A stretch of 23,499 bases of DNA from Caryophanales bacterium UBA6985 (GCA_002450035.1 DJYF01000004.1:1-23499), one strand, 5' to 3'; positions 14,639-22,911 are shown, counted from the stretch's first letter. Numbers and translations are program-made. Notes: a model not told the origin generated them from the letters alone.

Positions 14639-14795
14639 AAAGAAAAGAAAATTAATATTTGAATTTGAAGATGATGAAAAAGGAATTATGGTTACAACTA
14701 GAGTAAAAGGTAAACTAACATTAAATGATATACTATGTGCTAAGCAAGTAATTGATGGTAAATTAAAAGATAATGGCAAAGACAAAAGAAAGTAA
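14631..14795 (+). CDS. Small basic protein of unknown function
   Basis: A 54-residue protein (MFKKKRKLIFEFEDDEKGIM) with GAGGATGG 6-8 nt upstream. The earlier in-frame ATG 14583 is inside the MazG gene and lacks support. It has strongly basic ends, a strand-rich centre (VTTRVKGKLTLND) and the tail GKDKRK. It overlaps the MazG stop by 8 nt and the nuclease start by 23 nt, so translation is coupled. It could bind nucleic acid; unproven. Confidence 0.68.
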   Translation: MFKKKRKLIFEFEDDEKGIMVTTRVKGKLTLNDILCAKQVIDGKLKDNGKDKRK

Positions 14796-15138
14796 ATTAG
14801 AAGAAGAAGTAGAGAGATTGATGCAAATAAAAGGTATCTGGCAATTAGCTAGATACCAAGCTCAATCTAATCAAAATGGTTTACCTGATAGATTATACTT
14901 ATATAAAGGTTATCTTCTAGGTTTAGAACTTAAAACTGATGAAGGTACTCCTACTGATTTACAATTAAGAAAAATTAAAGAAATAAATAAAAATGGTGGT
15001 ATAGGTTTAATTGTTAGAAATACTAAGACAGTAGAACAACTAATAAATTTAATTGATTTTTATGATAAATCATATAAGAAGGCTAGTCATGATATACAAA
15101 GTGATATGAAAGATTGGATGGAATATAATGAATATTAA
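14773..15138 (+). CDS. VRR-NUC domain nuclease
   Basis: A 121-residue stand-alone VRR-NUC protein, a PD-(D/E)XK fold nuclease family found in many phages and thought to cut branched or structured DNA. Motifs: KLEEEVERLM (about 8-17) for the helix, NGLPDRLYL with D39, and LELK (E52, K54) for the active site; then TDLQLRKIKEINKNGG (about 61-76) and IGLIVRNTKTVEQL. The length is typical. It overlaps the previous gene by 23 nt and the next by 11 nt. It may resolve recombination intermediates made by the annealase. Confidence 0.88.
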   Translation: MAKTKESKLEEEVERLMQIKGIWQLARYQAQSNQNGLPDRLYLYKGYLLGLELKTDEGTPTDLQLRKIKEINKNGGIGLIVRNTKTVEQLINLIDFYDKSYKKASHDIQSDMKDWMEYNEY

Positions 15139-15526
15139 GGATTATATGTACAAATTATTATCTGATTTAGATAGATATGGATTTATTCTACAATATTATG
15201 AAGCATATTCTACTTCTAGTTGCTATATAAAACTTGATAATGGTGTTAGTAATTCCATAAGAATAGCAGATCATAAAGGAAAAGATAAATATCCATATAG
15301 ATTTAATCTAATGATGGGTTTAGATAAATCATATGAAAATGATGGTAGATATTATTATAGTATCAATGATTATGAAAAAATGATTCTAGATATTAGACAT
15401 TTCAGAGATGAGCAGCTTGATAAATTTGGTTTTTCCTATTATGAATATATGTTAAAGAATAAAAAAGATGCTAAATTTAAAAAAGGTTTTTGGCAGAAAG
15501 CTAAAAATTATAATGATAAATTTTAA
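15128..15526 (+). CDS. Conserved-looking phage protein of unknown function
   Basis: A 132-residue protein (MNIKDYMYKLLSDLDRYGFI). The centre, YSTSSCYIKLDNGVSNSIRI (about 27-46) and ADHKGKDKYPYRFNLMMG, fits a pattern I recall in small phage proteins of unknown function. The end is strongly basic (KNKKDAKFKKGFWQKAKNYNDKF). The stop at 15524-15526 is itself the first part of the -35-like box of promoter B. Uncoupled from the next gene by 49 nt, the first real gap in this region. Confidence 0.78.
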   Translation: MNIKDYMYKLLSDLDRYGFILQYYEAYSTSSCYIKLDNGVSNSIRIADHKGKDKYPYRFNLMMGLDKSYENDGRYYYSINDYEKMILDIRHFRDEQLDKFGFSYYEYMLKNKKDAKFKKGFWQKAKNYNDKF

Positions 15527-15553
15527 ACTTTTTAATAAAAGTGATGTTATACT
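15524..15553 (+). promoter_or_regulatory. Internal phage promoter, copy B
   Basis: TAAACT (15524-15529), an 18-bp spacer and the extended -10 TG-T-TATACT (15545-15553) repeat the layout of the element at 2650-2679. The shared block is ttttaaactttttaa (15521-15535), then nine unlike bases, then TGTTATAcTTTATtTACGA (15545-15563). A transcript starting near 15560 would have a short leader carrying AAGGAG and then the GTG start at 15576. It drives the zinc-ribbon protein and exonuclease genes. Confidence 0.68.
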
Positions 15554-15575
15554 TTATTTACGAAGGAGAAATAGT

Positions 15576-15803
15576 GTGAAGAAAGACTATGAATGTTGTA
15601 TATGTCATAAGCCAATAGAAAGAAATAAAAGATTAGTTTATCAAGAATTTGATGGTAAGGAAACATATGGAGCTTTCCATAACAAATATAATTATGATTT
15701 TTGTGATAAATGTTTTAAAGTATTTGTAAGTTGGATAGTAAGACATAAAAAAGATGATGAAATAAAATTAGGAGTAGAAGTAAGTTTTGTAAAGGAGAAA
15801 TAG
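15576..15803 (+). CDS. Small zinc-ribbon protein, GTG start
   Basis: A 75-residue protein. The frame is open upstream to 15468, but GTG 15576 has AAGGAG 7 nt before it just after promoter B, so this start is preferred. Residues C7 and C10 (ECCICHKPI) and C43 and C46 (FCDKCF) form a four-cysteine zinc site. The segment between (LVYQEFDGKETYGAFHNK) is beta-like. Such small zinc ribbons often bind nucleic acid or protein partners. It is followed after 1 nt by the exonuclease, so they are co-expressed. Confidence 0.78.
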   Translation: MKKDYECCICHKPIERNKRLVYQEFDGKETYGAFHNKYNYDFCDKCFKVFVSWIVRHKKDDEIKLGVEVSFVKEK

Positions 15804-15804
15804 T

Positions 15805-16689
15805 ATGAAAGAAAGATTTGATGTAATTGCAAGTAGTTTATCTAGTTATTTTGGAGTTGGATTTAATACAGTTCAAGAACAATTAGATTATGATTTAGGA
15901 AAAGAAGAAAGAATAGTTGATGAAGAAGCTCAAGATAGAATGAACTTAGGTATTGCTCTAGAAGATGGATGTTTAAATTATTTTGAACAAAAAATGGGAA
16001 TTAAGATTGATGAAAGAAACTCAGAATATAAATATGCATTCAACGATCAACTTAAATGTAAAAGAGATGGTAGAACTTTTATAGATGGAATCGAAACTGG
16101 AGTTGAAAATAAATACTCTAATTCATCTAGTGAATGTTTTACTGATAGTCTAGGATATGAAATACAATGTCAAGCATACATGGAAGCATGGGGATTGGAC
16201 CAATGGTTATTATGTGGTATGTGGCAAGGTAAACCTGTTTGTAAGTTAATTAAAAGAAATAATGAATTAATTAAAGATATTGAAACAATAGTAAATTCTG
16301 TTGTTGAAATAATGATGGGATTAAGAGAAATTGATGACTATCCTTGGGATATTGTAGAAAAATATTCTAAACAAAAACAATTAAAAGTTTTAACTGATGA
16401 TGATCTAGAAGATTATGATAAACAATTATTAAATAGTGTAGGTAAGTTGAAAGCACAAAAGAAAGCTATTGAAGATAAACTAAAAGAATTAGAAGATTAT
16501 GCTAAAACTCATTATGAAGATAGTAAATGGGAAGATGCTGATTTTAAATATTCAATATCTACATCTGCTGGAAAAGCAACATTTGATAAAGCAACATTTA
16601 GTATTGAAAATCCTACAATAGATATTATGAAATATTATAAAGAAGGTACACCTTTTAGAACTATTAGATGTACAGCTAAGAAAAAATGA
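15805..16689 (+). CDS. YqaJ-like PD-(D/E)XK exonuclease
   Basis: A 294-residue nuclease of the lambda-exonuclease/YqaJ type, expected to chew back dsDNA ends for annealing. Motif pieces: LGIALEDGCLNYFEQKMG with E53 (family motif I), KRDGRTFIDG with D88 and D94, GVENK (E101, K103) and YEIQCQAYM (about 116-124), the glutamine-tyrosine motif. The C-terminal part contains a helical coil (VGKLKAQKKAIEDKLKELED) after the core. With the Sak3-like protein it would form a two-part recombination system, though the genes lie 10 kb apart. Strong AAAGGAG upstream. Its stop overlaps the next small gene. Confidence 0.83.
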   Translation: MKERFDVIASSLSSYFGVGFNTVQEQLDYDLGKEERIVDEEAQDRMNLGIALEDGCLNYFEQKMGIKIDERNSEYKYAFNDQLKCKRDGRTFIDGIETGVENKYSNSSSECFTDSLGYEIQCQAYMEAWGLDQWLLCGMWQGKPVCKLIKRNNELIKDIETIVNSVVEIMMGLREIDDYPWDIVEKYSKQKQLKVLTDDDLEDYDKQLLNSVGKLKAQKKAIEDKLKELEDYAKTHYEDSKWEDADFKYSISTSAGKATFDKATFSIENPTIDIMKYYKEGTPFRTIRCTAKKK

Positions 16690-16844
16690 TTGTTTATATA
16701 ATAAGTAGACCAAAAGATTGGAATATTAGAACAACACCTTATAGATCAACATATATAAGAGTTAAGAAATATAGTTTCAGATATTATAGAGATATAATAA
16801 TAGAGAAACTAAAAGGAAATGATGTATGCATCTTGGAGAGGTGA
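16686..16844 (+). CDS. Small 52-aa basic protein
   Basis: ATG 16686 overlaps the exonuclease stop as ATGA, after a run of six A. It encodes MIVYIISRPKDWNIRTTPYR and then a basic, tyrosine-rich stretch (VKKYSFRYYRDIIIEKLKG), ending CILER. The upstream binding site is weak, so translation would depend on coupling. Its end contains GAGAGGTGA for the next small frame. It is real if the ATGA pattern holds, as elsewhere in this operon. Function unknown. Confidence 0.58.
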   Translation: MIVYIISRPKDWNIRTTPYRSTYIRVKKYSFRYYRDIIIEKLKGNDVCILER

Positions 16845-16848
16845 TAAC

Positions 16849-16941
16849 ATGTTATTATTTATATATTGTTGCTTGAAGTTATCAAGTAAATGTAGTAGAT
16901 TAGAAGAGAAGGAGAATTATTATGGAAGAATTATTAATTAA
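16849..16941 (+). CDS. Possible 30-aa peptide with hydrophobic Cys-rich start
   Basis: ATG 16849 follows GAGAGGTGA (16836-16844) at 4 nt and encodes MLLFIYCCLKLSSKCSRLEE and ends GRIIN. It starts with a short hydrophobic run containing CC, then a charged part. It overlaps the next gene by 20 nt in another frame. The evidence is only the binding site and position. Confidence 0.42.
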   Translation: MLLFIYCCLKLSSKCSRLEEKENYYGRIIN

Positions 16942-17221
16942 ATTAAGAAGAGAAAAGATGGAGCTATTTGGAAAGATTAAAAGATTAGAAAGTTTTAGAG
17001 GAACTGATGAGTGGAAAACTTTATCAGTAACTCATAAACAATTACTAGATATTCAATTACAATCTATGAGAACTTATCTAGAAGCTCTTATTGGTAGATG
17101 TTTAGATATAGAAGAATGGCTTAAAGATAAAGCTGATGATAAAGAACCAGTTGAGAATGAATCAAAAGAAAATGATAACGAAGATCCAGTTAAAGTAATA
17201 ATTATTGGATTAGGAGAATAA
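16922..17221 (+). CDS. Small phage protein with helical body and acidic tail
   Basis: A 99-residue protein (MEELLIKLRREKMELFGKIK), the last gene of the + operon. The body is a helical hairpin, with the MRTYLEALIGRCLDIEEWL segment (about 49-67) following LDIQLQSM. I recall a similar layout (a short coil, a QxxxM..Y...L..R pattern) in small phage proteins of unknown function. The end is disordered and acidic (DDKEPVENESKENDNED), closing with VKVIIIGLGE. AAGGAG lies 8 nt before the ATG. The shared terminator starts 2 nt after the stop. Confidence 0.78.
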   Translation: MEELLIKLRREKMELFGKIKRLESFRGTDEWKTLSVTHKQLLDIQLQSMRTYLEALIGRCLDIEEWLKDKADDKEPVENESKENDNEDPVKVIIIGLGE

Positions 17222-17222
17222 T

Positions 17223-17250
17223 AAAAAGACTAGAATTATCTAGTCTTTTT
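17223..17250. terminator. Bidirectional intrinsic terminator between convergent operons
   Basis: AAAAAGACTAGA (17223-17234), loop ATTA and TCTAGTCTTTTT (17239-17250) form a perfect 12-bp hairpin. Read from the + strand the core stem ends in T; read from the - strand the A run becomes the T run. The + operon stops at 17221 and the - operon stop codon overlaps its last base (17250-17252), so one hairpin serves both. Classic late/early convergence of a phage genome. Confidence 0.88.
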
Positions 17251-20200
17251 TATTTTGTTATCTGATTAAATTGTTTCATATAAGGATTGCTTTTCATACC
17301 ATTTATTTTATTTAATCTAGCCATTATTCCCTCAACTGATGCATTTTTATTTGCTTGTTTCAATTCATTCATAGTGCTGAATTGGTATCCTCTTTGTTGA
17401 TATTGTTGCATCATATTTTCTAATCTTTCTAATTGATCATACATTCTATTTAATTTATCTTCATCAATATTACCTTCCATAGTTGCAGCATTTTCTAAGA
17501 ACTGGAATGGGGATGCTTCTCCTTGCATTGTTTGTTGTATTCCTTCATATGCTCTTGTAACATTCTTAATTGGAACATCTAAACCTGTTAGATTACCTAA
17601 TAAATATTCTTGTCTTTTAGTCATACCTGGCATATTTTTACTTAATTCACCTGGGAATTTTTCAATTTCTCTACCAGTAAATGAATTTGTATTAGTAGCA
17701 AGTTCAAAAGGCATTCTAATTGCTGGAGAAGATAAGTTTACAAAACTACTCATTGGATTCTCTAAAGTATCAATTAAGTTACCTAATGGTAATGAACCTC
17801 TTATAACTTTATAAGAACCATCTTTACCAATACTAGGAATAGGAATATATAAATTATTTTTTAACCAATCACTTACATTCTCACTATTATTATCTGTAGC
17901 TGCATCTAATAATCTATCATATCCTCTTATGAGTTTACTATATTGTGATCCATTTCTAGATAAGTTATCGAATTGGAATGCTAAGTTCTTTTTAGTAAAT
18001 GTATAGAAAGGCATAATTCTTTTCATTACATTTCTTTCAAAATCAGTCATATCTGTTGGATCGAATAATATTTTTCTAACAGCTTCACCAGCATCAGCAA
18101 CTCCTAATTTATCTAGGAATTTTGGATTTCTATAACCTTCTATAAATGTTGCAAGTCTAGCCATAGTATCCATAGTATTGTTCATCTTATTGTTTAAATA
18201 AGGTAAACCATCAACTAAGAAATCTTTAACACTTTTAAGTTCTTTTTCTCCAGTAAAGTATTTCTTTAAACTATCTGGCATATCAGCAAGTTGCATAGCA
18301 GTTAGTGAATCTGCATTACCAAATCCTGCATCTATGAATCCATTCCATATATCTAACATCTTTTGTTCTTTAGTAGTAAGTTCTATACCATTAGCAGCTT
18401 TTCTCATTAAGTCATCACTTTTATTCATAATATTAAGTGCTTCTGGGAAAAGTTCTGCTTGTTTAGTAGGATTGATACCAGCTAAGAACATATTAGATGA
18501 GTTACCTAAAAGGTTATTAATCTGGAATGATGGAGATAATACTTTATTTCTTTTGAAGAAATTTAGATATTGATCATATAATCTTACTAAACCTTTAGCT
18601 TGTTTCTGATCTGTTCCTATTTCTACAAGTCTCAATATGTCTTTGTTAATAGCCATTTTTCCACCATTATTCTTGACATATTTAGCAATATCTTCCATAT
18701 CTTTCAAACCTAATTCACTACTCATTTTACTTAGCTTATTAGATAATGATCTAACTTCATCACTATTTAATTGTTTGAATCCTCTAGGAATTGTGCTATC
18801 AGCATTAGTAAGAATTTTCATATTACTATTATTTAATTTTTCAATCTTATCAGCATTTAGTTTTTCAACTAAAGATAAGTCTCCAGCTTTTCTAGCTTTA
18901 CTAATTTGCTTATCAATTTCTTTAAGTTCTTTATAATTACCAAATGTTGCATCAACTAATACTGTATCTAGAGCTTTGCTATCTTGTGCTAGTTTAGGAA
19001 TATTTTCTAGATAGTTACCAAATGACTTAGTAATACCTTCTGAGAAGATTCCATCTTCACTTAATAGTTTATCAACAGCTTTTCTTTGTACATCATTTAG
19101 ATTATCTAAGTTCTTAGCAATACTTTCTTTAAACATATTATTTGCTTCACGAGCTGACATATTATAAAGTCTGTCTCCTAAAATCTTAGTGTTACCTTTT
19201 GTAACAACTTTACCATATTCATCAACGAATCCAAGTTCTTTATATTTATCGAATTGGTCTTTATTAAATGCATGTCTAACATATCCAGCATTATCAGCAT
19301 ATTCTTCTGTTAATTTAGTACCAAAATATTTATCTAAAATACCATTAGCCTTATTAAATATGTCATCATTTTGTTGATATAGTTGTTTAAATGCATCATC
19401 AGCATCATACTTCTCCATTAATTTACCAAACTCATCTAGATCAGCTTGTGTATAATTACCTTTTTTAGTAACTTTTTCACCAAGTTTAGCTTCATCTAAA
19501 GATAATCCAGCAATTTCATCAGCAAAACTTTGACCATATTCTTTAACTAATTTATTATATTGTGATTTAGTAGGTTTTACTTTATCCCAATCCTTACTTA
19601 ATTTAATGAGTCCATCATCTGTTACATCAACTGTAAGATTTAAGCCTCTACCTGCTTTATTTACATCATCAGCAATATTATTAAGTTTCTTAACAACATC
19701 ATCACCAGCATCTACAAGTGTAAGTTTACCGTTCTTAGCTTCTTTGATAATATCTCTCATTGTAGTTTCTCTATTAAGATTCATAAACTCTTTAAGATTA
19801 GCAATATCTTTATCTGTTTGTTCTGCTATCTTTCTAACATTAGCTTCACTAGTATCACCCATTCTTTCAGCTGCTTTGTAAGCATAATCAGTGATACTAT
19901 TATCTAAGTTCTCGTATAAAGGTCTTAACTCATTAGCAGCTCTAACACTATCAGCATTGTTTTTTCTTATCTTATCACTAATCTCTTTAGGAATACTGGA
20001 GAATGTATTAAATGCTCTAGCAATTTGATCCTTAACATCTTTATAAGTTTCTAATTTACCAATAGTTTTTTCTGCACCTTCTGCAAATGTTTTACCTAAA
20101 TTAGCAGCACTCTTTGCTCCTACATTAGCATATTCAATACCATTTGCTTTATCTATTGCTCTGAGAGCTGTCTCTATACCAGTATCAGCACCTTTAGCAA

Positions 20201-20921
20201 GTCCTTTAACACCTTTACCTAAACCTTCAAATATTAGATCATTAGCAGATTTAAACTTGATTCCACCTCTAGCAGCATCTATAGCATTGTCAGCAGCATT
20301 GATTCCTTTAGCTACATCTGATGCATTATCTAATGCATTTACACCTTTAGCAACATCAGAAACAGTATCTAGAGCCTTAGCACCTTTAGCAACATCAGCA
20401 GTAGTATCGATAGCTTGTGCAGCAACATTAGCACCACCAGTAACTGGTATTAATGCTAAATCAAGTGGATCTAGAAGTACATCTCCAGCAAAACCTAGAA
20501 CATCAGAGAAGTCAAGTTTACCTTTTCTATCACTCATACCAGCCTGTGTAAGTATATCTTTAAAGTTAGTCTCTGTATCACCTTTAAAATTACTCCATGC
20601 TGCCTCTCCAGCATCTTCACCTTTTTGTGCTGCATTTATAGCACCAAATAATGCTTGTTGTGGTCTATTTAATAACTCAAATATATCAAATACAAAGTTT
20701 TGATTTTCTGGAAGTCCTAAGAATTTTTCAACAGCATTTCTACTGTCCTTTGCTTTTGATGAATCAACACCAGCAGCATCCATTCTCGTAGAAAGGTTAT
20801 CTATTTGCTTTTGTAATTTACCTTGTTTACCAGCAGTTGTTTGTGCATAAGCATCAGCAGCTGACTTAGTATTTGCACTTTTTAATGAATTATATAATTT
20901 CTCATAATAACCTTGTGCCAC
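17250..20921 (-). CDS. Large virion protein, inferred DNA-ejection protein
   Basis: A 1223-residue protein (GTG start, GGAAGGTGG 5 nt upstream). Residues about 168-219 hold four 13-residue repeats (SDVAKGxxALDN type). The body is helical and Asn/Lys-rich with no membrane segment; a MKRIMPFYTFTKKNLAFQ stretch (about 963-980) resembles a pattern I associate with large internal virion proteins. The end is helical and Met/Gln-rich (about 1165-1223). No lysozyme motif was recognised. It follows two paralogous smaller proteins, with size and order like T7 gp14, gp15 and gp16, so it is best taken as an ejected inner-core protein. That role is inference; the open frame is firm. Confidence 0.75.
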   Translation of the reverse strand: MAQGYYEKLYNSLKSANTKSAADAYAQTTAGKQGKLQKQIDNLSTRMDAAGVDSSKAKDSRNAVEKFLGLPENQNFVFDIFELLNRPQQALFGAINAAQKGEDAGEAAWSNFKGDTETNFKDILTQAGMSDRKGKLDFSDVLGFAGDVLLDPLDLALIPVTGGANVAAQAIDTTADVAKGAKALDTVSDVAKGVNALDNASDVAKGINAADNAIDAARGGIKFKSANDLIFEGLGKGVKGLAKGADTGIETALRAIDKANGIEYANVGAKSAANLGKTFAEGAEKTIGKLETYKDVKDQIARAFNTFSSIPKEISDKIRKNNADSVRAANELRPLYENLDNSITDYAYKAAERMGDTSEANVRKIAEQTDKDIANLKEFMNLNRETTMRDIIKEAKNGKLTLVDAGDDVVKKLNNIADDVNKAGRGLNLTVDVTDDGLIKLSKDWDKVKPTKSQYNKLVKEYGQSFADEIAGLSLDEAKLGEKVTKKGNYTQADLDEFGKLMEKYDADDAFKQLYQQNDDIFNKANGILDKYFGTKLTEEYADNAGYVRHAFNKDQFDKYKELGFVDEYGKVVTKGNTKILGDRLYNMSAREANNMFKESIAKNLDNLNDVQRKAVDKLLSEDGIFSEGITKSFGNYLENIPKLAQDSKALDTVLVDATFGNYKELKEIDKQISKARKAGDLSLVEKLNADKIEKLNNSNMKILTNADSTIPRGFKQLNSDEVRSLSNKLSKMSSELGLKDMEDIAKYVKNNGGKMAINKDILRLVEIGTDQKQAKGLVRLYDQYLNFFKRNKVLSPSFQINNLLGNSSNMFLAGINPTKQAELFPEALNIMNKSDDLMRKAANGIELTTKEQKMLDIWNGFIDAGFGNADSLTAMQLADMPDSLKKYFTGEKELKSVKDFLVDGLPYLNNKMNNTMDTMARLATFIEGYRNPKFLDKLGVADAGEAVRKILFDPTDMTDFERNVMKRIMPFYTFTKKNLAFQFDNLSRNGSQYSKLIRGYDRLLDAATDNNSENVSDWLKNNLYIPIPSIGKDGSYKVIRGSLPLGNLIDTLENPMSSFVNLSSPAIRMPFELATNTNSFTGREIEKFPGELSKNMPGMTKRQEYLLGNLTGLDVPIKNVTRAYEGIQQTMQGEASPFQFLENAATMEGNIDEDKLNRMYDQLERLENMMQQYQQRGYQFSTMNELKQANKNASVEGIMARLNKINGMKSNPYMKQFNQITK
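20266..20421 (-). repeat. Four 39-nt tandem repeats inside the 1223-aa gene
   Basis: Units begin at 20266, 20305, 20344 and 20383 (+ coordinates), each opening CCTTTAGCNACATC or a close form; period exactly 39 nt. They encode 13-residue units such as TADVAKGAKALDT, VSDVAKGVNALDN and ASDVAKGINAADN, the last decaying to AIDAARGG. The pattern of small and charged residues suggests a regular helical or solenoid-like piece in the N-terminal region. Confidence 0.8.
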
Positions 20922-20938
20922 TCAAACCACCTTCCTTT

Positions 20939-22048
20939 TTATCTATTTCCATATAATAATTCAGCAAGATCCTCATAAGTAATTCCTTGATTTCTAAAAT
21001 TAGATAAAGCAAGTTGATCTTGATAATTTGATGTTGGATTAGACATCAGTGGATCATAACTAAGAGGACTATTTTTAGCTAATTGACTTCTTACAAAATT
21101 ATTAGTTTGTGAACTACCTGTATTAATTGTAGGTAAGTTTCTACTAAAATATTCATTAGCTCTTTTATTTTGTTGATTTCTTTGGTATCTCTGGTAAGAT
21201 GCTTTATTATTTGCAATTTCTCTATTAGCAGCCTTCTGTAAACTTTCAAGTTTCTTATTATAATTATCTGTAGCATTAGAATTATTATTATATGCTGTAA
21301 CAGCTTTACCAGCATTATCTATACCAAATATAATTCCTAAATAATTTTCTTTTTGTCTATCAGTCATATCTGGACTAGAAAGAACTTCATTAATAGTAGC
21401 TCTTTTATAAAATTCTTCTAACTCATTTTCTGCATCAGCTTGTGCTCTGCTTCTACCACCCCCACCAGAACCTCTAGCAGCGGCTCTTTGTGCAGCTTGT
21501 AATGCATTGTTTGCTTCTCTTTCATCCATAGCTCCTGCTATACCAGCTAGAGTTTGATTATATCTATTTTGTGCAGCAGTTTCTGCATCACCTACATCAG
21601 CTAGAGTATTAGCAAGTTTCCCCATTAGACCAGAACTTTCTTGTGCATACTTAGATGTAGCTTGACTTAATCTATCAGCAGTATCAGCAGAAATTGCTCC
21701 AGCATTCTTTAATAATTTACCAATATCCTCACCTTTTTGAGCAGTATCAGATTGAGCTAACATATTTGTTAAACCACTTGCTGCTAAACCTCTATTTGTT
21801 AAGTTTCCACTACCAACTCTTTGTCTGTTAAATGAGTTTTCAGCAACATCAACTAGACCTTCTGCAAAGTCTCTATTTGCTCTTTGTTGTTGTAGTTTTA
21901 ATTTATCTTGTAAATTTTTATATTGATTCTGTACATTTTGCCAGTTAGTATTATATGTATTTTGTGCAACTTCTCTTTGTTTACCATAAGCACTTCTATC
22001 TAAAGCACCTACAAGATTTTCAGCATATTCTCTACCTTTATTAGCCAT
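20939..22048 (-). CDS. Ala/Gln-rich virion protein, paralogue of the 285-aa protein
   Basis: A 369-residue protein (MANKGREYAENLVGALD). ATG 22048 has AGGTGA at 5 nt; a GTG three codons earlier overlaps the previous stop and is less likely. It shares layout with the gene before it: an opening KxxxYAxxxLGxLD, VAENSFNRQR...LTNRGLAASGL (about 72-97), a middle with LAGIAGAMDEREANNALQ and an end ending DLAELLYGNR. It is helical, probably coiled-coil, with a poly-Gly patch (about 196-200) that may be a hinge. It ends 17 nt before the large protein. Likely an internal or head-neck virion protein. Confidence 0.75.
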   Translation of the reverse strand: MANKGREYAENLVGALDRSAYGKQREVAQNTYNTNWQNVQNQYKNLQDKLKLQQQRANRDFAEGLVDVAENSFNRQRVGSGNLTNRGLAASGLTNMLAQSDTAQKGEDIGKLLKNAGAISADTADRLSQATSKYAQESSGLMGKLANTLADVGDAETAAQNRYNQTLAGIAGAMDEREANNALQAAQRAAARGSGGGGRSRAQADAENELEEFYKRATINEVLSSPDMTDRQKENYLGIIFGIDNAGKAVTAYNNNSNATDNYNKKLESLQKAANREIANNKASYQRYQRNQQNKRANEYFSRNLPTINTGSSQTNNFVRSQLAKNSPLSYDPLMSNPTSNYQDQLALSNFRNQGITYEDLAELLYGNR

Positions 22049-22053
22049 TAATA

Positions 22054-22911
22054 TCACCTACCAATTCCTAACATATCATATAAGTCATTCATAGTTGGAG
22101 ATTTATAAGGTGTATTAACACTAAAGCTAAATGACTTGATAGGTTCTAATCCTAATTGTTGTAATGCTTTTGTAGCTGTATTAGCATCAACACCAAATGT
22201 AGTTTGAATTGCAGCTCTCTTTTGATCTACTGTACCATTACCATTTACAATCTCAGTTAATACTTGTTTCTTTGCACTAGATAATTGTGATCTAGCAGCA
22301 TTTACAGCATCACTATGTGCTTGTGCAGCAGCAGCTCTTGCTTGTGCTAAAGCAGCTCTTGCATTTGCATTTGCATCCCATCTACCTTGTACTTGTTCTG
22401 CTAATTGTCCTAGAGCTTGATTATATTGATTTTGAGCCTCTCCCCTTCTAGAAGCAATACCTGCTAATGCACTATCTAATGTATTCTTAGCAGTCTCTAA
22501 ATCTATATTATATTGATCTCTACTTTGTTTTTCTGTATTATCTAAATCAGTCATTGTACTATAGAATTTATTAGCTAAATTACTATATTGTTGACCTGTT
22601 TCCATTCTATTTCCAACTTCACCCAATGCTTTTAAACCACTACTACCAATACCCCTAGAAGCTAAATCAGCTTGATTTTGTCTGTTTGCAGTATAAGCAT
22701 TTTCTGCCACAGTAGCTCTACCAGTGTTAAAATTCTTTCTTGTGTCCTGCCTATTTGAATTTATCTGATTCATCAAGTTATTGAAATTAGTTTCTAATGA
22801 GCTTTTAGTAGTGCCATATGTTCTATTTGCAACATCTTCTTCACCTTTAAGATAAGATAAATCTAGATTACCTAATTGTTCTCTAGCATAATCTTTTGCA
22901 CTTTGTGCCAT
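22054..22911 (-). CDS. Ala/Gln-rich virion protein, first of a paralogous pair
   Basis: A 285-residue protein (MAQSAKDYAREQLGNLD). ATG 22911 has AGGTG about 5 nt upstream, right after the promoter at 22936-22964; an in-frame extension upstream to 23037 runs into the holin gene region and is not used. The region VAENAYTANRQNQADLASRG (about 68-87) and LAGIASRRGEAQNQYNQALG (about 148-167) match the following protein; ARAALAQARAAAAQAHSDA (about 185-203) is a long Ala helix. It ends SPTMNDLYDMLGIGR. Stop and next start are 5 nt apart. Role inferred as a small ejection/internal protein like T7 gp14. Confidence 0.75.
   Translation of the reverse strand: MAQSAKDYAREQLGNLDLSYLKGEEDVANRTYGTTKSSLETNFNNLMNQINSNRQDTRKNFNTGRATVAENAYTANRQNQADLASRGIGSSGLKALGEVGNRMETGQQYSNLANKFYSTMTDLDNTEKQSRDQYNIDLETAKNTLDSALAGIASRRGEAQNQYNQALGQLAEQVQGRWDANANARAALAQARAAAAQAHSDAVNAARSQLSSAKKQVLTEIVNGNGTVDQKRAAIQTTFGVDANTATKALQQLGLEPIKSFSFSVNTPYKSPTMNDLYDMLGIGR

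Noticed and set aside
14833..14857. Inverted repeat GGTATCT-N11-AGATACC within the VRR-NUC gene
   Set aside because: A 7-bp stem with an 11-nt loop is not surprising in 23 kb of AT-rich DNA, there is no T-run, and it uses normal codons.
16675..16700. Run of six A just before the exonuclease stop, possible programmed -1 frameshift into the 52-aa frame
   Set aside because: The zero-frame context is G AAA AAA, a poor tandem slip, and the ATGA overlap gives a simpler explanation by coupled translation, as elsewhere in this operon.
17250..22057. Long + strand open frames opposite the late genes (for example 20257-20703 and 19606-19881)
   Set aside because: They have Ser/Leu/Pro-rich compositions typical of antisense shadows, no binding sites, and lie fully within strong - strand genes.
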